This document shows positions 8,909 to 20,259 of a stretch of DNA of 64,000 nt, piece by piece. This DNA comes from Desulfococcus multivorans (GTDB lineage: Bacteria; Desulfobacterota; Desulfobacteria; Desulfobacterales; Desulfococcaceae), in the NCBI RefSeq assembly GCF_001854245.1, contig NZ_CP015381.1:336001-400000 (forward strand), given 5' to 3'. The notes under the pieces are model-generated. The model ran no database searches. It was not told where the DNA came from and was given only the letters and a program-made list of their open reading frames with translations. Position 1 is the first letter of the stretch. The number at the start of each line of letters is the position of its first letter. A program made the translations under genes and the position numbers.

Positions 8909-10501
8909 TCAGCCGAGGTGCACCTGTTTGACCGAGAGAATGACCGGCAGAGATTTGATCTCCGCGAGCGTCTCTTCGTCGGCGGGAGAGTCGATGTTGA
9001 CCAGGCACACGGCCCGATCGTCCCGTCGCCCCAGTTGAAAGCGGCCGATATTGACGTTGTGACGACCCAGCGTGGTCCCCACATGGCCGATGACGCCCGG
9101 TTCGTCGATGTTCTGAATGACGATCATCGATCCGTCGGGAATGGCGTCGAGGTAGACGTCGCCCATGCGGATAAGCCGCGGATATTTATTCTCGTAAATG
9201 GTTCCCCATATTTCGTTGGGGGCATCCTGCGCGCCGTCGACCTTCAGTTTGATGAGGCTGGAAAAGTCTTCCTGCGACTGGTCCGTGGTCTCCCTGACCC
9301 GTATTCCCTTGTCCAGGGCGATGGCCCGGGCGTTGACGTAGTTGATGGGGGTGTCGGTGTAGGCCCCCAGAAGTCCCTTGAGAAGCGCGTGGGTCACCGG
9401 CCGGGTCGACAGCCTGGAGATTTCTCCGCTGTAGGTGACGGTGACGTCGTGGACCGCTCCGACGAGCTGCCCGATGAGCGCCCCCATCTTTTCGGCCAGG
9501 TTGAGGTGAGGGCGAAGCCGGGCCATCTCCTCCATGGAGACCGACGGGAAATTGACGGCGTTGGTAATGACCCCGTCAAGAAGATAGGCGGCCATCTGTT
9601 GGGCGATCATCCGGGCCACGTTCACCTGGGCCTCCCCCGTGCTGGCGCCGAGATGGGGGGTGAAGATGATGTTGGGGTGGCTGAGAATCGGCAGGCTCGG
9701 GTCCGGCGGCTCCTTGGGGAAGACGTCCAGGGCCGCGCCGGCGATATGTCCCCCGGACACGGCGGCATAAAGGTCGTCCAGGTTCACCACCTCCCCCCGG
9801 GAACAGTTGATGAGCCGCGCCCCCGGCTTCATCCGGGCCAGCGTATCGGCATTGATGAGGTTTTCCGTTTCTTTGAGGCGGGGGACGTGAAGCGTGATAA
9901 AATCGGATTGCGCCAGGAGTTGGTCGAGGTCGACCAGGTGAACGCCCATCTTGACCGCCGCTTCCGGGCTTACGAAGGGATCCGCGGCGATGACCTTCAT
10001 CTTGAGCCCCAGGGCGCGCTCCGCAACGACCCGGCCGATATGCCCCAATCCCACGATCCCCAGGACCTTGCCGGTGATCTCCACGCCGATGAGGCGTTTC
10101 TTTTCCCATTTCCCCTCCCGCAGGGATGCGGTGGCCTGAGGAATATTCCGGGCCAGGGCAAACATCATGGACAGGGCGTGTTCGGCCGTCGTCACCGTAT
10201 TGCCGCCGGGGGCGTTCATGACCACGATGCCTTTTTTCGTCGCGGCCGCCTGATCGATGTTGTCCACACCGATACCGGCGCGTCCGACGACCTTGAGCCT
10301 GCCGGCGTTTTCAATCACGTGCGCCGTGACCCGGGTACCGCTCCGAACGGCGAGACCGTCGAATTCACCGATGACCTTGGCGAGGGCTTCGGGATTCGAG
10401 GTGGTCTTGTCGTTGTCCACCACCACCTCGATTCTGCCGGTCGCCTCCAGAATGTCTTTTGCTACAGGGGACATGTTGTCCCGTATCATGACTCTGTACA
10501 T
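8909..10501 (-). CDS. serA: D-3-phosphoglycerate dehydrogenase
   Basis: The 530-residue long-form SerA oxidises 3-phosphoglycerate with NAD+ in the first step of serine synthesis. Visible are the Rossmann motif GLGHIGRVVAE (about residue 147), the catalytic Arg region INCSRGEVVN, the Glu/His region FTPHLGAST, an intervening allosteric-substrate domain, and a C-terminal ACT domain (IQNIDEPGVIGHVGTTLG, about residues 455-475). The ACT domain usually gives serine feedback control. ATG 10501 has AAGGAG seven bases upstream. A GTG 36 bp further up is in frame but unsupported. It is divergent from glnD. Confidence 0.97.
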   Translation of the reverse strand: MYRVMIRDNMSPVAKDILEATGRIEVVVDNDKTTSNPEALAKVIGEFDGLAVRSGTRVTAHVIENAGRLKVVGRAGIGVDNIDQAAATKKGIVVMNAPGGNTVTTAEHALSMMFALARNIPQATASLREGKWEKKRLIGVEITGKVLGIVGLGHIGRVVAERALGLKMKVIAADPFVSPEAAVKMGVHLVDLDQLLAQSDFITLHVPRLKETENLINADTLARMKPGARLINCSRGEVVNLDDLYAAVSGGHIAGAALDVFPKEPPDPSLPILSHPNIIFTPHLGASTGEAQVNVARMIAQQMAAYLLDGVITNAVNFPSVSMEEMARLRPHLNLAEKMGALIGQLVGAVHDVTVTYSGEISRLSTRPVTHALLKGLLGAYTDTPINYVNARAIALDKGIRVRETTDQSQEDFSSLIKLKVDGAQDAPNEIWGTIYENKYPRLIRMGDVYLDAIPDGSMIVIQNIDEPGVIGHVGTTLGRHNVNIGRFQLGRRDDRAVCLVNIDSPADEETLAEIKSLPVILSVKQVHLG

Positions 10502-10954
10502 CGTCTGTTTCTCCTTGTGAATCCGATGGATGTTCACCTCCCCCGGTCGACGCCCTCAACCGGTCCTGCATGGCTCCCCTCAAATCGGCGGTGTAGTTGT
10601 TCATTTGTTAAAATACGGGAAAAAGTCAATGAAAAAAAATTGTTCGGCACGGTCCGGCACTGCTTTTTCCCCCTGTGCCGACAGCTCGGGGGATAGACGA
10701 AACTGTAATTTATTTTCCATCAAACAAACAAATTTGTAACTTGTATGTTCCCCAATCGCTTCCAGCATTCGATATTCAGATGTTGTATTGTTTTTGATTT
10801 CAACATGTTTTTTCTTATTCTGCAATGGTGGCACATGGATTGCTTATCATCATGCGAAGTTCGATTCAATAAAAAATCCGTCGCCGTTTCGATCCGTTGT
10901 ACCGGCGGCGACCAAAGCGGCGGGATGAACGTCCATCACAATCGAAGGAAAGCC
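10502..10954. other. Intergenic region between divergent serA and glnD
   Basis: About 450 bp of AT-rich DNA with no convincing gene. It must carry both promoters. The glnD frame is open far upstream, but the extension (rich in Phe and Cys) looks non-coding. No clear -24/-12 or -35/-10 pair was found. Confidence 0.5.
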
Positions 10955-13669
10955 ATGCCGGAGTCAACTTCAGAAAACCGATATGTCGACGCCTCGAGAA
11001 CGCTTCAGGAAAAGCGGCGGGAAATGGTCTCCCGGTTCTTTACGGGGGATGCCGATGATTTTACGGCGGCGTATTCCCGGCTTCTCGATGATTATTTCAG
11101 GGAAAGCTTCGAAAACAGCATGATCGGTCCCCGCATGGGCATCGACAAAAACCCTTATGCCATCATCGCTCTGGGGGGGTATGGTCGCCGGGAACAGTGC
11201 GTCCATTCCGATGTGGACATCCTCTTCCTTTTTAAAAAAGAACTCCCCAAAAAGGCCGAAGCCCTCATCCGTGAAATCATCTATCCCCTGTGGGATATCG
11301 GCCTGGATATCGGTCATGCCGTGCGGTCCCTCAAGGATTGCATGAGCCTGGCCGCCAGGGATTTTGAAGTGCTCATGTCGCTTTTGGACGCTCGCTTCGT
11401 CTGCGGGATGTCGCCGCTTTATACGGAAATGGCGGATCGACTCCGGGAAAAAATCCTTTTTCGTCGCGGTCGCAAGATCGTCGACTGGCTCACCGCGAGG
11501 CTCCGGGATCGGCACCGGGTTTTCGGAAATCCCGCCTGCCTGTCCGCGCCGAACCTCAAGGAAGGCCGGGGCGGGCTTCGGGATTATCATGCCCTGCTGT
11601 GGCTCTCCCATGTGCGGTTCGGCCTGAAACATCCCCGGGATCTGGAATATCACGGTCACCTTTCCCATGAGGAATATCAGGACCTGGAGCGCTCATTGGC
11701 ATTTGTCCTACGGGTGCGGAGCGGGCTTCACATCCTCGTCCGGCGCAAATACGATCGACTCCATCCGGATCACCAGGTCGAGCTGGCCGAGCGGTTCGGC
11801 TACCGACGGGATCCGAGGCAGCATGCCGTTGAGCGGTTTCTGGGGGAACTCCACGGAAACATGGGGTTTATCCATCAGACCTGCCTCGGGTTCGTCCAGG
11901 AAACGGAATCGGCCGGGAAACGTTTCGGCCTCGGGCAAAAGGCCGTCAAGGTCGGTGTTGCCGGGATTGAAATCCGGCGACGGGGACTCGTCTTCGGTTC
12001 CGTCAAAACGATCATGAACCAACCGGAGAACCTCCTTCGCGTTTTCGAAGAGAGCGTTCGGCTGGGCCTGCCCCTCGGCCGCGAGACCCGGCGGCTGGTC
12101 CGGGAATTCCGGCACCTCATGGATGGAGAGCGCATTCGTTCCCACCGTGTGCGCCGGGCCCTGGAGAAGGTGCTGATTCAGCCCGTTTCCGGCGGTCATG
12201 ATGTCCTTGGAGCGCTTCACGCCACCGGCATGCTCTCCCAGTTGATTCCAGAGATGGAAACCGTCGTGAACCGCGTTGAATACGACACATGCCACGTCTA
12301 TCCCCTGGATCGCCACCTGTTGGAAACGGTTGTCGCCGTGGCCCGGCTCGGTGCCGCCGATGCGGGGACGCGTGAAAGCCTGGAGGCGTCCGTGGATACG
12401 GACCTCTGCCGCACCCTTCTGGAGGAGGAGATAGACGACCGGCGTCCCCTGGTCTGGGCGGCGCTGTTTCACGACATGGGCAAGGGGTGTCCGGATCGGC
12501 ATCATGCCGAGGCCGGTGAAGCCGTCGCCCGTTCCGCTCTGGCGCGCCTGGGATATTCCCGGGAGATGATCGATACGGTGGCTTTTCTGGTCCGTAACCA
12601 TCAACGCCTCCCGCATACCGCGATGCGGCGGGATATCGACAGCGAAGAGACGCCCCGTTTCCTGGCCCGGTTGATCGGCGACATCCCCCGACTGAATATG
12701 CTCTATCTTCTCAGCGTTGCCGACCTCAAGGCCACGGGCCCAACCGCCTGGAACGCCTGGACGGCGGCGTTGCTCCGAAGTCTCTTCCTCAAGGCGGCCC
12801 GCCGGCTTTTGGACGGGGAATCGGTTTCCGTAAACGCCTTCGATACGTCCCGGGAAAAGATTCGGGACGTCATGGCGGTCTTGGCCTCCTCCCGGGACCG
12901 ATCGGATGCAGCATCTCTTTTCAGCGTCATGTCGTCCCGGTATCTCCTCGCCACGCCCGCATTCGAGATTCGGGAACACGTCGCGCTTTTCCGGACGCTG
13001 GGGGAAAAACCCTTTGTCTGGAAAATCGATCGAAGGGCCGTACCCGACACCCGGAGGGTGGTGGTCCTGGGCCGCGATCTTCCCGGTTTTTTTTCCAACA
13101 TCGCCGGCGTGCTTGCCCTGAATCGAATCGATGTTCTCGACGCCCGGATTCATACGTGGCGAAACAACGTCGTCCTTGCGGTTTTTACGGTCACGCCGCC
13201 CCCTGATCCGCTTTTCGAGGATGAGCGCTGGGTTCGGGCCGCCCGGGAGCTTTTGGCCGTCATTCGGGGAAATCTGGATATCGGTCGAATCCTGGAGGAT
13301 CGGGCGTCCCCCCCGCGGGCGGCCCTGCCTGCGGCGCCGCCCGACAGCATCCATATCGACAATGCCGACTCCGGCGTCTTTACCATCATCGAGGTCCATA
13401 CCCGCGATGGACCGGGGCTGCTCTATCGGCTGACCCAGGCCTTGTTTCGGTGCGGCCTTGACATCCTGAGCGCCCGGATTGCCACCCGGGGGGATCATGT
13501 CGTCGACGTCTTTTACGTCAGGGACTTCGACGGCCGCAAGATAGCATCCGCCGAAGCGACGGCGCGGGTCCGATCCCAAATCGCGTCCGTCCTGTCGGCA
13601 TCGGCATACGAAACGTCGTCGTCCGATGCATGCCGGCCGCCGCCCATTTCGTACAACGGGGAACCATAG
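10955..13669 (+). CDS. glnD: [Protein-PII] uridylyltransferase/uridylyl-removing enzyme GlnD
   Basis: The 904-residue bifunctional nitrogen sensor adds or removes UMP on PII. The nucleotidyltransferase motif GGYGRREQCVHSDVDILFLF is near residues 72-91. The HD hydrolase domain has HVYPLDRHLL near residue 448 and ALFHDMGKG near 505. Two ACT domains follow (GRDLPGFFSNIAGVLA near 703, and VHTRDGPGLLYRLTQALF near 812), which sense glutamine. ATG 10955 has GAAGGA upstream. It is followed by amtB and its target PII gene on the same strand, and glnE lies 30 kb away, so the nitrogen cascade is largely present here. Confidence 0.97.
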   Translation: MPESTSENRYVDASRTLQEKRREMVSRFFTGDADDFTAAYSRLLDDYFRESFENSMIGPRMGIDKNPYAIIALGGYGRREQCVHSDVDILFLFKKELPKKAEALIREIIYPLWDIGLDIGHAVRSLKDCMSLAARDFEVLMSLLDARFVCGMSPLYTEMADRLREKILFRRGRKIVDWLTARLRDRHRVFGNPACLSAPNLKEGRGGLRDYHALLWLSHVRFGLKHPRDLEYHGHLSHEEYQDLERSLAFVLRVRSGLHILVRRKYDRLHPDHQVELAERFGYRRDPRQHAVERFLGELHGNMGFIHQTCLGFVQETESAGKRFGLGQKAVKVGVAGIEIRRRGLVFGSVKTIMNQPENLLRVFEESVRLGLPLGRETRRLVREFRHLMDGERIRSHRVRRALEKVLIQPVSGGHDVLGALHATGMLSQLIPEMETVVNRVEYDTCHVYPLDRHLLETVVAVARLGAADAGTRESLEASVDTDLCRTLLEEEIDDRRPLVWAALFHDMGKGCPDRHHAEAGEAVARSALARLGYSREMIDTVAFLVRNHQRLPHTAMRRDIDSEETPRFLARLIGDIPRLNMLYLLSVADLKATGPTAWNAWTAALLRSLFLKAARRLLDGESVSVNAFDTSREKIRDVMAVLASSRDRSDAASLFSVMSSRYLLATPAFEIREHVALFRTLGEKPFVWKIDRRAVPDTRRVVVLGRDLPGFFSNIAGVLALNRIDVLDARIHTWRNNVVLAVFTVTPPPDPLFEDERWVRAARELLAVIRGNLDIGRILEDRASPPRAALPAAPPDSIHIDNADSGVFTIIEVHTRDGPGLLYRLTQALFRCGLDILSARIATRGDHVVDVFYVRDFDGRKIASAEATARVRSQIASVLSASAYETSSSDACRPPPISYNGEP

Positions 13670-13764
13670 GGTTTCGGGGGGCATGAGAAGCGGAGATTTT
13701 CATCATCATTCGTTCAAGCATCATCGCCTCATGGATAATCATACTTTAATAACGGGAGAGAAAA

Positions 13765-15446
<1,682 letters not shown>

Positions 15447-15489
15447 CCGCGTTCAAATACCGTTTTTCAATTTTGTCACCGGAAGATCA

Positions 15490-15525
15490 GGGCGGACACG
15501 TAGGGGCGGACCTGTGTGTCCGCCC
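15490..15525. repeat. REP-like palindrome
   Basis: GGGCGGACAC (15490-15499) pairs perfectly with GTGTCCGCCC (15516-15525) around a 16-base spacer. The spacer itself contains a shorter copy, GGGGCGGACC. The rest of the 15447-15748 gap between glnB and argS holds no gene. It lacks a T-tract, so it resembles an extragenic palindromic repeat more than a terminator, although it may still end glnB transcripts. Confidence 0.65.
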
Positions 15526-15748
15526 TTGAGTTTTGTGATAAAACCGCTCTGAATCAGACAGTTTCTTGACTTGGGCGTCAAAACTATTTATGAATCTGGT
15601 TTGCATGTTATCAATAACCGATGGTTCTTCGGATTGTAATCCCGGGAAAGCGCGTGACGTCATGCGGCGACGGGTAAGGGGCGCTACCGAACGCCTGATC
15701 CGGAGGCCTGGGAATCAGAACTCGTGGAAAGTTGAGTACAGTCACATC

Positions 15749-17416
15749 ATGATGAAAGAAAAAATAACCGGCCTGATCCTTCGGTCGGCGGCGAAGGCCC
15801 ATGAAGCGGGGATCCTGCCGTCGGCCGAATTTCCGCCGGTCGAGGCCGAATCGCCCAAGATCCCGGCTCACGGGGATTTTTCCACCAACATGGCCATGGT
15901 GATGGCCGCAACCCAGAAAATGGCGCCCCGCAAGATTGCCGAAGCCATTGTCGCCCATCTTTCGGACCCCGAGGGTCTTCTTTCCGGGACCGAGATAGCA
16001 GGTCCGGGGTTCATCAATTTTTTTGTCCGACCGGAGGCCTGGCATCCGGTGTTGGATGCGGTCCACGCCGCTGACGGCCGTTATGGCGCCGTCGATCTCG
16101 GCCGTGGACGGAAGGTGCAGGTCGAATTCGTCAGTGCCAACCCGACGGGACCGCTTCATGTCGGCCACGGCCGTGGTGCCGCGGTGGGCGACAGCGTGGC
16201 CAACATTCTCTCCTTCTGCGGATACGATGTGCAGCGGGAATATTACATCAACGATTCGGGACGACAGATCCAGACCCTCGGACGCTCCGTATTCCTTCGC
16301 TACAAGGCGCTTGCCGGCCGAACCGTCGACTTTCCCGACGAGTACTACCAGGGAGATTACATTGTCGATCTGGCGCGGCAGATTCATGCGGACAAGGGCG
16401 AGAGCCTCCTGGACGGCGACGAGACGACCGCCGTCGACTATTGCGCCCGGTTTGCCGCCGATGCCATCCTGGACGGCATCCGTCGGGATCTGGAGACCTT
16501 CGGCGTCCGGTTCGATCAATGGTACAGCGAGCAGACCCTTTATGATTCGGGACGGGTCGACCGGACGATCCGGGACTTCCGGGAGCGGGGGCTCATTTAT
16601 GAAAAGGAAGGGGCTCTCTGGTTCAAGACCACCGATTACGGCGATGAAAAGGATCGGGTCGTGGTCCGGGCCAACGGCCTGACCACCTATTTCGCCTCGG
16701 ATATCGCCTACCACCGGGACAAGTACGACCGGGGAATGTCTCGGGTCATCGATGTGTGGGGGGCGGACCACCACGGCTACATCCCCAGAATGACGGCGGC
16801 CATCGAAGCATCGGGCATGCGCCGCGAGCAGTTTGACGTCATTCTCGTTCAACTCGTCAACCTGCTTCGGGGCGGAACACCCGTGGCCATGTCGAGTCGC
16901 GCGGGCCAATTCGTGACCCTGAAGGACGTTGTCGACGAGGTGGGAGCGGATGCCGCCCGATTCATCTTTCTGACCCGGCATTACGAGAGCAAACTTGATT
17001 TTGATCTGGAGTTGGCCAAAAAGAAAAGCAACGAAAACCCCGTTTATTACGTCCAGTACGTTCACGCCAGGATATCGAGCATTCTTGCCAAAGGGGCCGA
17101 ATCGGGCATCGAAGCGATTTCCCGGGACACCGGAAAGGCCGCCGTTTTGACCGCGCCGGAGGAGATCGGCCTGATCAAGCTCATGGATCGATACCCCGAG
17201 GTGATCGAGGCCGGCTGCCGCCTGATGGAGCCCCATCGGATCACTTACTTCCTGATGGAATTCGCCGCGGCGTTTCATGCCTATTACAACCGGCATCGCG
17301 TGCTCACGGACGACCCCGATGTGACCTGCGCCCGCCTGCGGCTCGTCATGGCGGTCCGGAAGATCATTCGAAACGGCCTGACGTTGTTGGGCGTATCCTC
17401 GCCGGAGAAGATGTGA
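15749..17416 (+). CDS. argS: Arginyl-tRNA synthetase
   Basis: The protein has 555 residues, normal for class I ArgRS. The HIGH-type signature [15 protein letters not shown] lies near residue 130. The conserved YINDSGRQ segment and the KMSK-equivalent loop [11 protein letters not shown] are present, followed by the DALR anticodon-binding domain ([12 protein letters not shown]). It charges tRNA-Arg. The start is ATG 15749 or 15752 (MMKEKITGL). The open frame runs back to 15566, but that extension has no ribosome site. It leads a run with a SPOR protein, gatC, gatA and mutL. Confidence 0.96.
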   Translation: MMKEKITGLILRSAAKAHEAGILPSAEFPPVEAESPKIPAHGDFSTNMAMVMAATQKMAPRKIAEAIVAHLSDPEGLLSGTEIAGPGFINFFVRPEAWHPVLDAVHAADGRYGAVDLGRGRKVQVEFVSANPTGPLHVGHGRGAAVGDSVANILSFCGYDVQREYYINDSGRQIQTLGRSVFLRYKALAGRTVDFPDEYYQGDYIVDLARQIHADKGESLLDGDETTAVDYCARFAADAILDGIRRDLETFGVRFDQWYSEQTLYDSGRVDRTIRDFRERGLIYEKEGALWFKTTDYGDEKDRVVVRANGLTTYFASDIAYHRDKYDRGMSRVIDVWGADHHGYIPRMTAAIEASGMRREQFDVILVQLVNLLRGGTPVAMSSRAGQFVTLKDVVDEVGADAARFIFLTRHYESKLDFDLELAKKKSNENPVYYVQYVHARISSILAKGAESGIEAISRDTGKAAVLTAPEEIGLIKLMDRYPEVIEAGCRLMEPHRITYFLMEFAAAFHAYYNRHRVLTDDPDVTCARLRLVMAVRKIIRNGLTLLGVSSPEKM

Positions 17417-17429
17417 GGCAACGGGCGTC

Positions 17430-18197
17430 ATGAAAAAAGGATTGAAATCCCGGCCCCTGACCCGGAAAACGGCCCGGGAGTATAAGCCGCCCAAGGAAAA
17501 GGGGCTCAAGGGCCCGGTGTTCCGATGGGGCTTCATGCTCTTTGTCGCCGTGTGGATGTTCGTTCTGGGGATCGTCGTGGGCCGCTACGCAACGCCGGTC
17601 GATTTCGATCCGGAACAGATTGAAAAGGAGCTGGCCGAGCTTCGCGCCGCCGAGATCCAGAAAGAGAAGGAGCGCCTGAAGGCCGAGGCCAAAGCCCTTT
17701 ACGACATGGACCTCGACTTTTACGAGGATCTGAAAAATCCGTCCCGGGCACCGGCGGGGACCGAGCGGCCTGAGACGTCCAAGGATATCGCCCCGGCGGG
17801 TCCTCCGATGATCAAGCGTCCCCTGTCGACCAAGTACAGGGCTTCGGCCAGGCCCGAAAGCAAGGTGGTCTCACCGGCCAAAGCCGAACCCGCCGGAAAT
17901 CCGCCGCCGCCCAAATCATCCGCTCCGGTTTCTTCCATGCCGCAGCCGGAGGAGGGCGGCCGCTTTGCCGTTCAAGTGGCCTCCTTCGTTCTGGCATCGG
18001 ATGCGGATCGGACGGTGGCCATGCTCAAGAAACAGGGATATGCCGGCGTTTACCGCACTGCGGAAAACATTCCGGGAATCGGTGTGCGCTATCGGGTCAG
18101 GGTCGGGCAGTTCAGTAACCCCGTTTCGGCCCGGGGCGTCCTGACCCGACTCAAAAACTCGGACAATTTCCGGGACGCCTTTATCCTGAAACAATGA
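17430..18197 (+). CDS. SPOR-domain membrane protein
   Basis: The 255-residue protein has a basic cytoplasmic N-terminus and a single membrane segment (about residues 33-53, GFMLFVAVWMFVLGIVVG). A charged helix and a Pro/Ala/Ser-rich linker follow. The SPOR domain is at about 175-255 (RFAVQVASFVLASDADRTV, then RYRVRVGQF). SPOR domains bind peptidoglycan stripped of stem peptides, usually at the septum, so a role in cell-wall or division work is likely. It starts 14 bp after argS. Its exact function is unknown. Confidence 0.85.
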   Translation: MKKGLKSRPLTRKTAREYKPPKEKGLKGPVFRWGFMLFVAVWMFVLGIVVGRYATPVDFDPEQIEKELAELRAAEIQKEKERLKAEAKALYDMDLDFYEDLKNPSRAPAGTERPETSKDIAPAGPPMIKRPLSTKYRASARPESKVVSPAKAEPAGNPPPPKSSAPVSSMPQPEEGGRFAVQVASFVLASDADRTVAMLKKQGYAGVYRTAENIPGIGVRYRVRVGQFSNPVSARGVLTRLKNSDNFRDAFILKQ

Positions 18198-18272
18198 ACA
18201 ACCGACTCCGAGCCGTGTTGAAGGGCGTGGGGTAATGCGGTTCCGGCGGATGCCAATCGATATGGAGCAGTC

Positions 18273-18560
18273 ATGAAAATCACCAAGGAAGAGGTCCTGC
18301 ATGTGGCGAAGCTCGCCCGTCTCGACATGGACGACGATGCCGTGGAAAAATTCTCGGATCAGATCGGCACGATCCTGTCTTACATGGATTCCCTGAACGG
18401 GGTGGACACCGAAGGGGTCGCGCCCACGTCCCACGCCATCTCCCTGAACAACGCCTTTCGGGAAGACGAGGAGACGGGGAGTCTGGACCGTGACGCGGCC
18501 CTGGCCAATGCGCCGGAAAAAGAGGACGGCTGTTTTGTCGTCCCCAGGATTGTGGGATAG
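18273..18560 (+). CDS. gatC: Asp-tRNA(Asn)/Glu-tRNA(Gln) amidotransferase subunit C
   Basis: The 95-residue GatC has the family pattern [17 protein letters not shown] at the start, then [20 protein letters not shown] and the tail FVVPRIVG. GatC stabilises GatA-GatB in transamidation of misacylated Glu-tRNA(Gln) or Asp-tRNA(Asn). It is 12 bp before gatA; gatB is not in the window. ATG 18273 has GGAG just upstream. Confidence 0.95.
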   Translation: MKITKEEVLHVAKLARLDMDDDAVEKFSDQIGTILSYMDSLNGVDTEGVAPTSHAISLNNAFREDEETGSLDRDAALANAPEKEDGCFVVPRIVG

Positions 18561-18571
18561 GGAGGCTATGG

Positions 18572-20035
18572 ATGAAGCTGTATGAACTGACGATTCATGA
18601 AGCCCACGACCTTTTGCGGCGAAAGGAGATCTCCGCCGTCGAATTGACCGGCTCGGTTCTGGACCGCATCCGGGAGATCGATCCCCGGGTGGGGGCCTAT
18701 ATAACGGTGGCGAAGGAGACGGCCCTGTCCCGGGCCGCGGCGGCGGACCGCACTGTCGCCGAGGGCCGGATCGGGCCGCTCACCGGCATTCCCCTGGCCG
18801 TCAAGGACCTGATCTGCACCCGGGGGCTTCGAACGACCTGCGCCTCCAGAATTCTTGAAAATTTCGTTCCCCCCTATGATGCAGCCGTGATCGAGGCGCT
18901 GAACGCCGAAAACGCCGTCATCATCGGGAAGGTGAATATGGACGAGTTCGCCATGGGCTCCTCCACCGAAAACTCCGCCATGGGCATCACCCGAAATCCT
19001 TGGGATCTCTCGCGAATTCCCGGCGGCTCCAGCGGCGGCTCGGCGGCGGCGGTGGCTGCGGACATGTGCCTGGGGGCTTTGGGATCGGACACGGGGGGCT
19101 CGATCCGCCAGCCGGCGTCTCATTGCGGCGTGGTAGGGTTGAAACCGACTTACGGCCGGGTATCCCGTTACGGGCTGGTGGCCTTTGCCTCATCCCTCGA
19201 CCAGATCGGCCCCCTGACGAAGGACGTGACCGACTGTGCGCTGGTCCTGTCGGCCATTGCGGGACACGACCGGCGGGATTCCACCTCGGTACCCCGGCCG
19301 GTGCCCGACTATACCGCGGCCCTTCGATCCGATATCGCGGGCATCAGGATCGGCCTGCCCAGGGAGTATCATTCCGCGGAGGGGCTGTCGCCCGAGGTCT
19401 CGTCGGCCGTCCGGAGCGCCGTCGAGGTTCTGGAGGGCATGGGGGCTCGATGCGTCGAGATCTCCCTGCCCCACGCCGAATATGCCGTGGCGGCCTACTA
19501 TCTCATCGCGCCGTCCGAGGCATCTTCCAACCTGGCTCGATACGACGGGGTGAAATACGGTTTTCGGGACCGGGAGCCCGGGGATTTGCTGGAGATGTAC
19601 CGGGGCACCCGATCCCGAGGGTTCGGGCCCGAGGTTCAACGGCGAATCATTCTGGGGACCTATGCGTTGTCGGCCGGATATTACGATGCATATTATGGAA
19701 AAGCATCCCAGGTGCGGACCCTGATCGTGACGGATTTCAGGAAGGCCTTCGATGTCTGCGACGTCATCCTTTCGCCGGTCGCCCCGACGCCGGCGTTTCC
19801 CATCGGGGAGAAGGTGGACGATCCGCTCACCATGTACCTTTCGGATATCTTCACCCTCTCGGCGAACCTGGCCGGCATTCCGGGGATGTCGGTTCCGTGC
19901 GGGTTTTCCGCCGAAGGGTTGCCCATCGGCCTGCAGCTCATGGGCAATCATTTCGACGAGGAGACCCTTCTCAAGGTCGGGTATGCCTTTGAGCAGGCAA
20001 CGACGGTTCATCTCAAAAAACCGGTGTTGCCTTAA
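18572..20035 (+). CDS. gatA: Asp-tRNA(Asn)/Glu-tRNA(Gln) amidotransferase subunit A
   Basis: The 487-residue amidase-signature enzyme releases ammonia from glutamine for tRNA transamidation. The catalytic Ser-cisSer-Lys triad is visible: Lys in [12 protein letters not shown] (near residue 77), and the serines in [13 protein letters not shown] and [13 protein letters not shown] (near 150-180). [14 protein letters not shown] follows as in all GatA. GGAGG lies in front of ATG 18572. It is translated right behind gatC. Confidence 0.97.
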   Translation: MKLYELTIHEAHDLLRRKEISAVELTGSVLDRIREIDPRVGAYITVAKETALSRAAAADRTVAEGRIGPLTGIPLAVKDLICTRGLRTTCASRILENFVPPYDAAVIEALNAENAVIIGKVNMDEFAMGSSTENSAMGITRNPWDLSRIPGGSSGGSAAAVAADMCLGALGSDTGGSIRQPASHCGVVGLKPTYGRVSRYGLVAFASSLDQIGPLTKDVTDCALVLSAIAGHDRRDSTSVPRPVPDYTAALRSDIAGIRIGLPREYHSAEGLSPEVSSAVRSAVEVLEGMGARCVEISLPHAEYAVAAYYLIAPSEASSNLARYDGVKYGFRDREPGDLLEMYRGTRSRGFGPEVQRRIILGTYALSAGYYDAYYGKASQVRTLIVTDFRKAFDVCDVILSPVAPTPAFPIGEKVDDPLTMYLSDIFTLSANLAGIPGMSVPCGFSAEGLPIGLQLMGNHFDEETLLKVGYAFEQATTVHLKKPVLP

Positions 20036-20067
20036 GTGGTCCGAACGCGGCCGCAAGGAGAATCATC

Positions 20068-20256
20068 ATGAGCATTCAGCCCCAGGGAGAGGATCTGCGA
20101 AAAGCGGTGAAGTGGATCGCAGCGGAACGAAAATTCAATCCGGATAAAGACATCGGCCTGCTGATCCGGGAAGCCTGTGCCCGGTTTGACCTGTCGCCGC
20201 TGGACGCGGAATTTCTGGACCGCTTTATACGGGAAAAGAAATTATCGGATTTATAA
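20068..20256 (+). CDS. Small conserved-looking protein between gatA and mutL
   Basis: This is a 62-residue soluble, highly charged protein (starts MSIQPQGEDLRKAVKWI, ends REKKLSDL). It is predicted mostly helical, with no Cys motif beyond one Cys. AAGGAG precedes ATG 20068, and its stop is 3 bp before the GTG of mutL, so it is almost certainly translated and coupled to mutL. I do not recognise a named family and assign no function. Confidence 0.75.
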   Translation: MSIQPQGEDLRKAVKWIAAERKFNPDKDIGLLIREACARFDLSPLDAEFLDRFIREKKLSDL

Positions 20257-20259
20257 GAC

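Noticed and set aside
10745-10954. N-terminal extension of GlnD
   Set aside because: It is Phe/Cys/Trp-rich in AT-rich intergenic DNA; ATG 10955 has GAAGGA and gives the normal GlnD length.
13670-13764. sigma54 promoter before amtB (GGGCAT near 13679)
   Set aside because: The -12 half does not match (GCGG instead of TTGC) and the -24 half is weak.
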